Origin: Nibrella saemangeumensis | GTDB lineage: Bacteria; Bacteroidota; Bacteroidia; Cytophagales; Spirosomataceae | Direction of reading: 5' to 3' | Assembly (NCBI RefSeq): GCF_039541915.1 | Contig: NZ_BAABHD010000032.1 | Location: 62,001 to 126,000, forward strand | DNA length: 64,000 nucleotides | Shown: one piece after another, positions 8,313-16,911 of the stretch | Position numbering within the stretch: the first letter of the stretch is position 1 | Layout of the letters: each line of letters opens with the position of its first letter | Notes under the pieces: generated by a model | The model's database searches: none | What the model saw: the letters and a program-made list of their open reading frames with translations, nothing else | Told to the model about the DNA's origin: nothing | Program-made: the position numbers and the translations under genes

Positions 8313-9032
8313 ATGAATATACTGTTACTTGGCTACGGCAAAATGGGAAAAGCCATTGAGCAGATCGCGCTGGAGCGCGGTCACCAGATTGCCGGCCGTA
8401 TTGATATTAGCAACCGCGCTGACCTTGACCAACTGACCGATGATGCGGTTGATGTGGTGATTGAGTTCAGCTCGCCCGAAGCGGCCGTCGATAATATCCG
8501 CTACAGCCTGAAACGCGGCTGGCCGGTCGTGTCCGGTACCACCGGCTGGCTGAGCCACCGCGACGAGATTGAAGAACTTTGTCGTACGCAGAACGGGGCA
8601 TTCTTCTATGCGTCTAATTACAGCATTGGGGTTAACCTGTTCTTTCAGTTGAACAAAGTGCTGGCCTCCTTTATGCGAAAGTATCCGTCGTACCGCGTGT
8701 CGATGACCGAAATTCACCATACCGAAAAGAAAGATGCACCTAGCGGCACGGCCATTACCCTGGCCGAAGGCATCATGGAACATCTGTCCCAGAAAACGCG
8801 TTGGATAAACCAGACCACAGCGGCTGATAATGAGGTAGCTATCGAATCGCTGCGGGAAGGCACCGTACCCGGTACGCATACCGTCCGGTATGACTCCGAT
8901 GTCGACCGGATCGAGATTACCCACGTTGCGCACAGTCGTCAGGGGTTTGCCCTGGGGGCGGTCATCGCGGCCGAATGGCTGCCCGGCCGCACTGGCGTAT
9001 TTGGCATGAATGATTTATTAACGAATGAATAA
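8313..9032 (+). CDS. dapB: 4-hydroxy-tetrahydrodipicolinate reductase
   Basis: 239 residues. The N-terminal Rossmann motif GYGKMG (7-12) binds NAD(P)H. The signature EIHHTEKKDAPSGTA contains the catalytic His and Lys and the substrate-binding SGTA segment. It reduces the product of DapA in the lysine/diaminopimelate pathway, which feeds peptidoglycan. It follows DUF5683 by 18 bp and precedes lepB. Confidence 0.96.
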   Translation: MNILLLGYGKMGKAIEQIALERGHQIAGRIDISNRADLDQLTDDAVDVVIEFSSPEAAVDNIRYSLKRGWPVVSGTTGWLSHRDEIEELCRTQNGAFFYASNYSIGVNLFFQLNKVLASFMRKYPSYRVSMTEIHHTEKKDAPSGTAITLAEGIMEHLSQKTRWINQTTAADNEVAIESLREGTVPGTHTVRYDSDVDRIEITHVAHSRQGFALGAVIAAEWLPGRTGVFGMNDLLTNE

Positions 9033-9122
9033 TGAACAATGAATACTTGGTAGCTGATAATGGGGCGGGTAGCACCGGTGTTCATTATCGATTATTCAGT
9101 ATTCAGTATTAATTCCCTCAAA

Positions 9123-10259
9123 ATGGCTGTTACAAATCAGGAAACCCAAACCAAAGCCAACGCAGTACAACAGAAAAAATCGGCCACCAGGGAGTGGTTC
9201 GACTCCATCATTTTTGCGGTTGTGGCGGCCACCCTTATCCGGTGGTTGTTTATGGAGGCTTTCACCATCCCGACGCCCTCTATGGAAAAGAGCCTGCTGG
9301 TCGGCGACTTTTTGTTTGTCAGTAAACTACACTACGGCACCCGTACGCCTAAAACGCCCTTGCAGGTACCGCTTACCCACCAGAAGATCTGGGGCACCGA
9401 CATTCCGTCGTACAGTGATGCCATCCAGTTGCCGCAGTACCGCCTGCCGGGCTTCACTACGGTGAAAAACGGCGACGTAGTGGTCTTCAACTACCCGCCC
9501 GAAGATCAGTACCCAACCGACCTGCGAACCAATTACATCAAGCGTTGTATTGGTATTCCCGGCGATGTGGTTGAGGTGCGTGACCTGCAGGTGTATCTGA
9601 ACGGTAAACCCATGGAGAACCCGCCCAAGATGCAGAACGAGTATTTTCTGAAGACCAACGAGGTCGTAAACGAGCGGACGTTCCGGCGGTATGACATTAC
9701 CGATTTTGAGAACTACACCGAGTCCTATAACGACACCATTCCCGGCAACGACGTCCAGGGCTACCTGATCAAAACCACGCCCGAAACCGCTGCCGTGCTA
9801 AAGCAGCAGGCGTTTGTGCAGGACCTGCAGCTGATCGCCAGCACCAAAGGGCAGAAAGAAGCGTATCTCTACCCGCAAACGTCGCTGGTGCAGTGGAACC
9901 GCGACAACTACGGTCCGGTAACCGTTCCGAAAAAAGGAGTCACCGTTCAGTTGAACGAAATGAACATTGCTCAGTACGGCACGGTGATTCAGAAGTACGA
10001 AGGCAACGAGAAGGTAGAACTGACCGATAAAACCGTTAAAGTCAATGGGCAGCCGATTACCTCGTATACCTTTAAGCAGGATTATTACTTCATGATGGGT
10101 GACAACCGGCATAACTCTGCCGACTCCCGCTACTGGGGTTTCGTACCTGAAGATCATATTGTCGGCAAGGCCGTCTTCATCTGGATGTCTATCGACCCCA
10201 ATCCTGATGGCTTCTTCAACAAGATCCGCTGGAACCGGCTGTTCCGCATCATTGAGTAG
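9123..10259 (+). CDS. lepB: Signal peptidase I
   Basis: 378 residues from the ATG at 9123 (MAVTNQETQ). The upstream in-frame ATG at 9060 lies in a repeat-rich gap and adds no conserved sequence. One transmembrane segment (about 28-45) is followed by the catalytic Ser in IPTPSMEKSL (S53) and the catalytic Lys in NYIKRCIGIPGD (K140). The box GDNRHNSADSRYWGFVPEDHIVGKA is near the C-terminus. It is longer than the Bacillus enzymes because of a roughly 150-residue insertion before that box, as is usual in Bacteroidota. It cleaves signal peptides outside the inner membrane. Confidence 0.96.
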   Translation: MAVTNQETQTKANAVQQKKSATREWFDSIIFAVVAATLIRWLFMEAFTIPTPSMEKSLLVGDFLFVSKLHYGTRTPKTPLQVPLTHQKIWGTDIPSYSDAIQLPQYRLPGFTTVKNGDVVVFNYPPEDQYPTDLRTNYIKRCIGIPGDVVEVRDLQVYLNGKPMENPPKMQNEYFLKTNEVVNERTFRRYDITDFENYTESYNDTIPGNDVQGYLIKTTPETAAVLKQQAFVQDLQLIASTKGQKEAYLYPQTSLVQWNRDNYGPVTVPKKGVTVQLNEMNIAQYGTVIQKYEGNEKVELTDKTVKVNGQPITSYTFKQDYYFMMGDNRHNSADSRYWGFVPEDHIVGKAVFIWMSIDPNPDGFFNKIRWNRLFRIIE

Positions 10260-10265
10260 TCTGCC

Positions 10266-10321
10266 GTTCTCAGTAGGCAGTTAGCAGAAAATGCCGGTTT
10301 GTTAATCTGCCTACTGAGAAC
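10266..10321. repeat. CAGTAGGCAG-family palindrome, copy 1
   Basis: Perfect 15-bp arms GTTCTCAGTAGGCAG (10266-10280) and CTGCCTACTGAGAAC (10307-10321) enclose a 26-bp spacer. It lies between the convergent lepB and ung genes and touches the ung stop codon. The same core recurs at about 30.86, 35.75, 53.95 and 55.03 kb. Confidence 0.8.
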
Positions 10322-10986
10322 TACCAGTCAATCGGGGCTAACCCTTTGCTCTCCAAATATGCGTTGGTCTGGCTGAAGTGCTTGTTGCCAAACCAGCCGC
10401 CGTAGGAGGCTGCCATGGGAGAGGGGTGTTTGGCTTTCAGAATCAAGTGTTTATGGGGGTCGATCACGGCCCCTTTTTTTTGGGCGTAAGCGCCCCAGAG
10501 CAGAAAGACCAGCTGCTCTTTTTCGTCGGAGATCAGCCTGATAACGGTATCGGTGAAGGTTTCCCAGCCTTTCCCCTGGTGCGAACCGGGCTGCCCCGCC
10601 CGAACGGTCAGTGTCGCGTTAAGCAGCAGTACGCCTTGTTCAGCCCAGCGTTCCAGATTGCCAGATTTGGGCATGGGCTTGCCAAGGTCATCCTGAATTT
10701 CCTTAAAGATATTAACCAGCGAAGGTGGCTTGGCGATGCCATCGCTCACCGAGAATGCCAGTCCGTTGGCCTGCCCTTCGCCGTGGTAGGGGTCCTGGCC
10801 CAGGATGACTACTCTGGTGTCGTCGAAACTGCATTTATTGAAGGCGTTGAAGATAAGTTTACCGGGTGGATACACGCGCTGGGTGGAGTATTCCTGGCGG
10901 ACAAATTCGGCCAGTTGCTGAAAATACGGTTTTTCAAACTCAGGTTGCAGCCGCTGCTGCCAGGATTCGGCGATAACAACTTTCAT
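10321..10986 (-). CDS. ung: Uracil-DNA glycosylase (family 1)
   Basis: 221 residues. The water-activating loop GQDPYHGEGQANGLAFSV has the catalytic Asp at D65, and the C-terminal HPSPMAA loop carries the catalytic His. The protein removes uracil from DNA to start base-excision repair. Length and motifs match family 1. The gene is convergent with lepB, and its stop overlaps the end of a palindromic repeat. Confidence 0.97.
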   Translation of the reverse strand: MKVVIAESWQQRLQPEFEKPYFQQLAEFVRQEYSTQRVYPPGKLIFNAFNKCSFDDTRVVILGQDPYHGEGQANGLAFSVSDGIAKPPSLVNIFKEIQDDLGKPMPKSGNLERWAEQGVLLLNATLTVRAGQPGSHQGKGWETFTDTVIRLISDEKEQLVFLLWGAYAQKKGAVIDPHKHLILKAKHPSPMAASYGGWFGNKHFSQTNAYLESKGLAPIDW

Positions 10987-11130
10987 GGAACGTATAGGGA
11001 GAAAGTAACGGACACCCGATTACGTAAACGGGTGGTGCCGGTGCATCAAATTTTTTTGTAAACAAGATTTGTGAAAGTAAACTAATCAACCTAATTTTCG
11101 TTCTAAGGTTGTTAACAACGGCAGAAATTT

Positions 11131-11517
11131 ATGGTTACCGCAGTTACGGAAGGCATAAAAGTGAGCGTCAAAACCGAGTACCAGTCGGAGTACTCGAGTC
11201 CGTTGCAGGCACATTATGTGTTTACGTACCGGATTACTATTGAAAATGCCAGTGAAAATACCATTCAGCTGCTTCGGCGGCATTGGCTTATCTATGACTC
11301 CAATGGCTCTGTGCGCGAGGTAGAGGGCGAAGGCGTAGTAGGGCAGCAGCCGGTGCTGGAGCCGGGCGAGGTGCACGAGTATGTATCCGGCTGTAACCTG
11401 CGTTCCAGCATGGGTAAAATGGTCGGTACCTACCTGATCGAGCGGGTTATGGACGGCAAGCGGGTGCGGGTTGCCATTCCGGAATTTATGATGGTGGTGC
11501 CGTACAAGCTGAATTAA
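11131..11517 (+). CDS. apaG: ApaG domain protein
   Basis: 128 residues covering the whole ApaG fold (fibronectin-III-like beta sandwich): VSVKTEYQSEYS, YRITIENASENTIQLLRRHWLIYDSNG and VEGEGVVGQQPVLEPGEVHEYVSGC are characteristic. Bacterial ApaG was linked genetically to cobalt/magnesium tolerance, but its biochemical role is unclear. A 144-bp gap separates it from the divergent ung. Confidence 0.95.
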   Translation: MVTAVTEGIKVSVKTEYQSEYSSPLQAHYVFTYRITIENASENTIQLLRRHWLIYDSNGSVREVEGEGVVGQQPVLEPGEVHEYVSGCNLRSSMGKMVGTYLIERVMDGKRVRVAIPEFMMVVPYKLN

Positions 11518-11609
11518 GCCTAGGGTGTTTGCACTGCTGAGTTTACGACTTACCCATTAATTTCGCATTTTGCAGGCGGTTTACATCCGTCGCCTGTTCT
11601 TCTATTCCA

Positions 11610-12392
11610 TTGGTTCGCGCAATTCTTCGGTATATGGCCGGGGCTCGTGATGAGCACTCGCTGCATTCCCCGTTCGTTTTCGAATTATACACACAGATAA
11701 TCCGTGCCGGAGAGTCTGACGCGTCGGTTTTTGCCGATGTTCAACGGCTCCGGCGGGAGCTGCGCCGGAGCCGCCAGACCATTGAGATTACCGATTTTGG
11801 GGCGGGGTCTCGGGTTAATGCCTCGCGTCGCCGGGCCGTTGGCGATATTGTGCGCCATTCGGAGAAACCAGCCCGCTTTGGGCGGCTACTGTACCGGCTG
11901 GTGCGTCGCTTTGGGGCCCGGACCGTTTTTGATCTGGGTACTTCGTTCGGGCTGACTACCGCTTACCTGGCAAAGGCCGCTGCCGGTCATGGCGGGCGGG
12001 TTGTTACGTTTGAAGGCTGTCCGCAGACGGCGGCTGTAGCCAGCAATAATTTTGCGCAACTGGGTGTCCGGAACGTCGATCTCGTTGTCGGCAATCTGGA
12101 CGAAACCTTAACCCGGCAGGTTGCGGCTGTGGAGCAGCTCGACCTGGTTTTCTTTGACGCCAATCACCGCTATGAGCCTACCCTGCGGTATTTTGCGGCT
12201 TGTCTGCCCAAAGCCCATAACAATTCTGTCTTTGTTTTTGATGATATTCACTGGTCGGCAGAGATGGAGCAGGCCTGGGCGGAGATCAAAGCACATCCGG
12301 CCGTAACGGTCACCATCGATCTGTTTTACGTGGGGCTGGTTTTCTTCCGGCAGGAGCAGCCGAAGCAGCATTTCACGCTGAAATTCCTGTAA
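11610..12392 (+). CDS. Class I SAM-dependent methyltransferase
   Basis: 260 residues with a TTG start at 11610; the first ATG in frame is at 11634 and is an acceptable alternative. Motif I is TVFDLGTSFGLTTAYLA, followed by VVTFEGCPQTAAVASNNF and LDLVFFDANHRYEPTLRYF, with FVFDDIHWS after that. This resembles O-methyltransferase-type enzymes. The N-terminal HSLHSPFVFELY is typical of a Bacteroidota subgroup with no known substrate. A hairpin followed by T residues ends the gene. Confidence 0.87.
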   Translation: MVRAILRYMAGARDEHSLHSPFVFELYTQIIRAGESDASVFADVQRLRRELRRSRQTIEITDFGAGSRVNASRRRAVGDIVRHSEKPARFGRLLYRLVRRFGARTVFDLGTSFGLTTAYLAKAAAGHGGRVVTFEGCPQTAAVASNNFAQLGVRNVDLVVGNLDETLTRQVAAVEQLDLVFFDANHRYEPTLRYFAACLPKAHNNSVFVFDDIHWSAEMEQAWAEIKAHPAVTVTIDLFYVGLVFFRQEQPKQHFTLKFL

Positions 12393-12414
12393 TTTTATGG
12401 TAGATGGCCGGCGG

Positions 12415-12443
12415 AAAAGCATACCGCCTGAGCGGCTTTTTCG
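12415..12443 (+). terminator. Probable intrinsic terminator of the methyltransferase gene
   Basis: AAAAGC, a short bulge, CCGC-CTGA-GCGG and then CTTTTTCG lie 23 bp after the stop. The inner stem is only 4 bp but is extended by A/T pairs. Alternative pairing with the preceding GGCGG is possible. Confidence 0.5.
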
Positions 12444-12474
12444 TTATAATACAGAATGTTGACCAACGATACGG

Positions 12475-13836
12475 ATGAACGCAATTATACAAAAATGCAT
12501 ACTCAGCGGAGTCTTTCTGGCGGTAGCTTTTACGGCCTGTCAGAAACCGGCCGTTGACGACGCTACCGATCCGACAGAACTGTCAAGTTTCCAATTGCTT
12601 CAGAAACGGGTACTGACGCCATCCTGCGCCACCACCGGCTGTCATGCTTCCGAACAGGACAATATGTTCAGCCAGCACGGTCTGGTATTAGCTGAGGGTG
12701 TGGCGTATAAGAACCTGATAGAGGTAGCTCCCAGGAATACCAGCGCAAAAGAAGACGGCCTGCTGCGGGTGAAGCCTTTTAATTCGCTGCAGAGTCTGCT
12801 CTACCATAAACTGAATTTCGACAACAGCCACCACGGTGGTAAGTCATACGGGAGCCCAATGCCGCTGGGCCGCGATCCGCTATCGGTCGGGCAGATTGAA
12901 TTTGTCCGGCGCTGGATTGAGGCCGGTGCGCCGAGAGAGGGAAATGTAGTGGACGAAAAGCTGCTCGACGACAAAACGCCGAGCGTATCGGCCAGTTTTG
13001 AACCGCTGCCGGTTCCAACGGCCGGTCAGGGTTTTCAAATGACTTTAGCGCCGTTTGACGTAGCGCCAAATTTTGAGCGGGAACTCTTTGTGCGGAAGCC
13101 GGTGGGTAACACCGAGGAAATATTTGTAAATCGTTTCCAGGTGAAAATGCGCAACAGCAGCCATCATTTTGTGGCGTATAACTTCCGGAATAATCAGCTG
13201 TTGCCAACGCTGAACGAAATTCGTGACCTGCGCAATCCGGATAACTCCGTGAATCTGGCTACGGTACTTTCCATGCAAAACCACGTATACTTTGCGGGCA
13301 GCCAGACACCAACCGCCGACTATACCTTTCCTGAAGGAACGGCCCTGCGTATTCCGGCCAATGCCACTATCGACCTGAACTCCCACTACGTTAATAAAAC
13401 AGCGGCACCCATAAAAGGCGAGGTGTACTTTAACCTATTTACCGTTGACAAGGCAAAAGTACAGCGGGTGGTGCAGACGCTGGACTGGGGCAATACAAGC
13501 CTGAATATACCCGCTAAGAGTAAGGTTACCTTGAGTAAAACCTTTACCGTGGATAAGCCGGTAAAGGTCCTGGTACTGACCTCGCACACGCATAAATTAG
13601 GGGAGAAGTTCATCATCCGCATTAAGGGTGGGGCCCGAAACAACGAAATCGTCTACGAATCGACCGATTGGGAGCACCCGGAGACCATCACCTACAAAAC
13701 CCCTATTTCGCTGAACAAAGGCGAAGGGCTTACTTCCGAGATTACTTACAACAATACTACCAGTCAGGCGGTCCGCTTCGGCCTCACCAGTGAGGATGAG
13801 ATGGGTATAATCTTCGGGTACTACTACGAGGAGTAA
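12475..13836 (+). CDS. Lipoprotein fusing a cytochrome-c-like region to a PHM-type copper monooxygenase-like region
   Basis: 453 residues. The signal peptide ends in a lipobox-like AFTAC (C22), so it is probably an anchored envelope protein. Residues 45-152 look like a c-type cytochrome domain: CATTGCH (C51, C56, H57; spacing CX4CH), GLVLAEG, RVKPFNSLQSLLYHKL, a Met ligand candidate in GSPMPLG (M129), and WIEAGAP. Residues 190-450 match the two beta-sandwich domains of copper type II, ascorbate-dependent monooxygenases: H230/H231, H304 (LNSHY), H371/H373 (SHTHKLGE) and M443 (DEMGIIFGYYY). These correspond to PHM ligands H107/H108/H172 and H242/H244/M314, with near-equal spacing. Substrate unknown; a non-catalytic role is possible. 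Confidence 0.8.
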   Translation: MNAIIQKCILSGVFLAVAFTACQKPAVDDATDPTELSSFQLLQKRVLTPSCATTGCHASEQDNMFSQHGLVLAEGVAYKNLIEVAPRNTSAKEDGLLRVKPFNSLQSLLYHKLNFDNSHHGGKSYGSPMPLGRDPLSVGQIEFVRRWIEAGAPREGNVVDEKLLDDKTPSVSASFEPLPVPTAGQGFQMTLAPFDVAPNFERELFVRKPVGNTEEIFVNRFQVKMRNSSHHFVAYNFRNNQLLPTLNEIRDLRNPDNSVNLATVLSMQNHVYFAGSQTPTADYTFPEGTALRIPANATIDLNSHYVNKTAAPIKGEVYFNLFTVDKAKVQRVVQTLDWGNTSLNIPAKSKVTLSKTFTVDKPVKVLVLTSHTHKLGEKFIIRIKGGARNNEIVYESTDWEHPETITYKTPISLNKGEGLTSEITYNNTTSQAVRFGLTSEDEMGIIFGYYYEE

Positions 13837-13847
13837 GTGGGTAACAT

Positions 13848-15131
13848 TTATGCTATTTCGCTACGTTTTTTAAGGCCGGACTCAGCTAACTTCTCCAGTT
13901 CAATCAGGCTGGCTTCTTCGTCTTTTTGATTGTAAAGTTCGCTCTGGAAGCGGGCGGCATTCTGTCGGAAACTTTCGTCTGTCAATATGCGGTCGATCGC
14001 CTGCCTGATTTGCCGGCGACTGGCTTTCGGGCTTAGCTTTATACCACAACCGTGATGGACGACAAGTGCGGCATTGTCATTCTGGTCGCGGCCCATCGGC
14101 AGGCAGATCAGGGGTAAGCCGTTGGCCAGGGCCCGCATGATGGTTCCGTGCCCTGCATGGGTGATCACCAGGTCAGCAACCGGAAAAACCTGAGCGTGCG
14201 GAGCCGATCCGACAACAACTACATTGTCGGGAACATCGAAGGTTTCGTGTTCCATGGCCAGGCCAAGGGTTGCCAGACCTCTTACATCGAGTTCCCCTAA
14301 CGCATGAATGACGTTCTGAATAACGCTATGCTGGTTCTGGAATGTGGTGGAGAACGAACTGACAAGCAGCGGCCGGGAGTCATTTTCGGGCCAGGGATCA
14401 GACCAGGGGGCTGCCCAGTCCGGTTCCGTGAGATTGGGACCGGTATACCGGACATTGGCCGGACCTGGCTCAAGCGGAATATCAAAGCTGCGTATGGTTT
14501 GGATTAATCGTAAATCTGCCTGGTGCATCAAGTCGGAAACATTCTCTAGTTTTTCCAGTGAATACTGAGCCCGGACTTCGTTGAGCAACGGGCGGTATTT
14601 GTTCAACACCCGGTTAAAAACAGTGGCTAAAAACCGATCCCTGGCTCTACCTATCCATCCTTTACCAGGTAATAAGCCCATGCCACCCGGTGGGCGGTTG
14701 GTACCGGGCAGGTATTCCGGCATGTGAAACACCAGGACGCCCGGCATTTGTAAAGCCTGAGCGGCAATCAGCGCTGGGACTAGCAGTAGATCCACCAGCA
14801 CAAGGTCTGTTGGATACTTACGGATGGCTTCTACCGTTTGATGGACCAGTGTTTTGGCCGGCCCCAGAATCACGTTTTCAAAGACCGGATTTGTGAAGGG
14901 CGACGTATTCCAGTCTTTTATAATATCCTCTTTCCGGTTGGTTCGGGTGAAATGGTCCTGAAACCCAATGAACGCAAATCCGCTGGTCCGCACAGCAGAT
15001 TCCAGACAAGGTTCGGTCAAAACCCGGATGGTATGTCCGCGCTTTGCCAGTTGCTTTGCCAGACCGAACATAGGCGGAACATTTCCACCTCCGTCAATGG
15101 TCACCATCAGGATGTTCAATGAGGTTTTCAT
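13848..15131 (-). CDS. Glycosyltransferase, UGT/MGT-like (GT1 family)
   Basis: 427 residues. The N-terminal acceptor-side domain starts ILMVTIDGGGNVPPMFGLAKQLAKRGH. The C-terminal sugar-nucleotide signature is SAPHAQVFPVADLVITHAGHGTIMRALANGLPLICLPMGRDQNDNA. It transfers a sugar to a small hydrophobic acceptor in characterised relatives such as macrolide glycosyltransferases; the acceptor here is unknown. It is preceded by a TetR regulator (20-bp gap, same strand), so the two are probably co-transcribed and the regulator may sense the acceptor. Confidence 0.9.
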   Translation of the reverse strand: MKTSLNILMVTIDGGGNVPPMFGLAKQLAKRGHTIRVLTEPCLESAVRTSGFAFIGFQDHFTRTNRKEDIIKDWNTSPFTNPVFENVILGPAKTLVHQTVEAIRKYPTDLVLVDLLLVPALIAAQALQMPGVLVFHMPEYLPGTNRPPGGMGLLPGKGWIGRARDRFLATVFNRVLNKYRPLLNEVRAQYSLEKLENVSDLMHQADLRLIQTIRSFDIPLEPGPANVRYTGPNLTEPDWAAPWSDPWPENDSRPLLVSSFSTTFQNQHSVIQNVIHALGELDVRGLATLGLAMEHETFDVPDNVVVVGSAPHAQVFPVADLVITHAGHGTIMRALANGLPLICLPMGRDQNDNAALVVHHGCGIKLSPKASRRQIRQAIDRILTDESFRQNAARFQSELYNQKDEEASLIELEKLAESGLKKRSEIA

Positions 15132-15151
15132 GACAATAGGGTTAATAGCGT

Positions 15152-15751
15152 TTAAGGATGTGGTGATCGGATAAGTCCTTCCACAAGCAGGCGAAATACC
15201 TGACGGGTTTCGTCATGGCTCTTCTGTAAATCTTTTCGTAGTAGCTTCCAGAGGTATATTTCCGTAGCCGCAATAAAAGCAGCCAGTTTTATCTCATAAG
15301 CGTCTGATCCACTATCCGGCAGGTACGGTTCGAAAACCAGTGCGCACCATTGGCGATGATAGGCCCGCCCACGGTCCAGGATCTTTCTGGCACCGGGCAA
15401 TTCATTCTCCAGCACAATCGTCCGCACAACAGCTTCGCCCATTTGCTCATATTCGGTGAGTAAGACATTGAGGGCTTCGGCCACATCGCCGACCGGAACC
15501 TTATTGCGGGTCTGTTCAATGGTACTGGCGTCATGCTGAAGGCTGGCCTCCAGCAAATCCTCCTTTGACCCAAACTTTCGGAGGATGGTGCGAACGGTCA
15601 CCCCAGCGCGTTCGGCAATTTTTTCCAGGGTTATCTGGCTTAATGGTATTTCCATCCACAGTGCCACCATGGCATGCATAATGCTCTGCTCGGTTTGGGT
15701 CGCCGATTCCGCCCGCGTTGACATGGAATAAGGGCGCTTCTCCTTTTTCAT
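15152..15751 (-). CDS. TetR/AcrR family transcriptional regulator
   Basis: 199 residues from the ATG at 15751; an ATG at 15724 (MSTRAES) gives 190 residues. The helix-turn-helix is LSQITLEKIAERAGVTVRTILRKFGSKEDLL, and the C-terminal ligand domain is variable. A promoter (TTG at 15783-15785, 19 bp, TATATTAG at 15756-15763, minus strand) would start transcription close to 15750, which favours the shorter form. A perfect inverted repeat covers the -33 region, as expected for self-repression. It leads an operon with the glycosyltransferase. Confidence 0.92.
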   Translation of the reverse strand: MKKEKRPYSMSTRAESATQTEQSIMHAMVALWMEIPLSQITLEKIAERAGVTVRTILRKFGSKEDLLEASLQHDASTIEQTRNKVPVGDVAEALNVLLTEYEQMGEAVVRTIVLENELPGARKILDRGRAYHRQWCALVFEPYLPDSGSDAYEIKLAAFIAATEIYLWKLLRKDLQKSHDETRQVFRLLVEGLIRSPHP

Positions 15752-15800
15752 GTCACTAATATAGGCATTAAATTATTCATGTCAATAGAAATGACATGAA
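15748..15800. promoter_or_regulatory. TetR operator and promoter region
   Basis: TTCATGTCA (15776-15784) and TGACATGAA (15792-15800) are a perfect 9-bp inverted repeat around a 7-bp spacer. A further TTCATGTCA lies at 15748-15756, across the first possible start codon. The palindrome overlaps the predicted -33 element (TTG, 15783-15785 on the minus strand) of the TetR gene. The divergent hydrolase gene starts 144 bp away and may share this control. Confidence 0.6.
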
Positions 15801-15943
15801 ATTTAAAAGGTGGTGTCAGATCGTGATGGGCTTTTACGGCTCAACCCTGAATTTACCGTGCTCTTTTTAGTCATGCTGGTATGGTAGAGGTGTCTATTAT
15901 TGAAAAGAATGAATTATTTTTAATAGTTTACCGGTCCTGAGCA

Positions 15944-16783
15944 ATGAACCTGATCGCTGTGTCAAACACATTCACCCTAACCACCTCAGACAGTCTGCAA
16001 TTAGCCGGAGCCTATGTTGAACCAGTGGGAGAACCCAAAGGCGTAATTGCGCTGGTCCACGGCATGGGCGAGCATTTTGGCCGGTACACCCATGTAGCCG
16101 AATTTTTCAGGACGATCGGCTACGCTACTGTCGGCATGGATCACCGCGGCCACGGAAAATCGCAGGGGCAGCGGGGCCATACGCCTTCGTTTGATCACCT
16201 TATGGATGACATGGACCGGCTGCTAAAAAAGACTCATGACGTATTTCCTGGCCTGCCCGTTGTTTTATACGGCCATAGTATGGGGGGAAACCTGGCCGCC
16301 AATTATGTATTGAGAAGAAATCCTCCGTTGAAAGGCCTCATCCTGACCGATCCATATTTTAAGCTGGCTTTTGAGCCACCAGCGTGGAAGGTCGCCGTGG
16401 CAAAGCTATTTGCTGGCATGATGCCGGCCTTGAGTCAGCCAACGGGTCTTGAACAGGCCGCTATTTCCAGAGACCCGGCTGTTGTTGATGCGTATAAACA
16501 GGATAGGCTGGTACACGATAAGATCACGTCGGCATTTTTTGTGAATGTACACCCGGCCGGCCTGTATCCGATTGAGCATGCCGGCGAATTACAGGTGAAG
16601 ACCCTGGCCATGCACGGAACGGCCGACCGCCTGACCTCTTCGGAAGGCACCATCGCATTCGCCCGGAACAATCCGCAGCTGATTGAGCTAAAGCTGTGGG
16701 AGGGATTTTACCATGAACTGCACAACGAGCCAGACAAACAGCAGGTGTTTGATTATATAGCGGGCTGGCTTAGCAGATTATAA
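15944..16783 (+). CDS. Alpha/beta hydrolase, monoacylglycerol-lipase-like
   Basis: 279 residues. The oxyanion region is LVHGMGEHFGRY, followed by GMDHRGHGKSQGQRGH. The nucleophile elbow is VLYGHSMGGNLA (S112), with the acid in AMHGTADRLTS and the His in WEGFYHELHNEPD. This pattern is typical of Hydrolase_4 (lysophospholipase/monoglyceride lipase) proteins. No signal peptide is present, so it should be cytoplasmic. It is divergent from the TetR-glycosyltransferase operon and lies next to its operator. Confidence 0.93.
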   Translation: MNLIAVSNTFTLTTSDSLQLAGAYVEPVGEPKGVIALVHGMGEHFGRYTHVAEFFRTIGYATVGMDHRGHGKSQGQRGHTPSFDHLMDDMDRLLKKTHDVFPGLPVVLYGHSMGGNLAANYVLRRNPPLKGLILTDPYFKLAFEPPAWKVAVAKLFAGMMPALSQPTGLEQAAISRDPAVVDAYKQDRLVHDKITSAFFVNVHPAGLYPIEHAGELQVKTLAMHGTADRLTSSEGTIAFARNNPQLIELKLWEGFYHELHNEPDKQQVFDYIAGWLSRL

Positions 16784-16911
16784 GGGGTAACGGGTGGAAA
16801 AGGCCACGCTGCCTACCTGGCCATTTCGCTTGATACGGCAGTTTGATGCTGACTCTGGATTCTTTTTTCGAATTGATTATATTTCCCCGCCCGAACCTCC
16901 CTTAAACGTCC

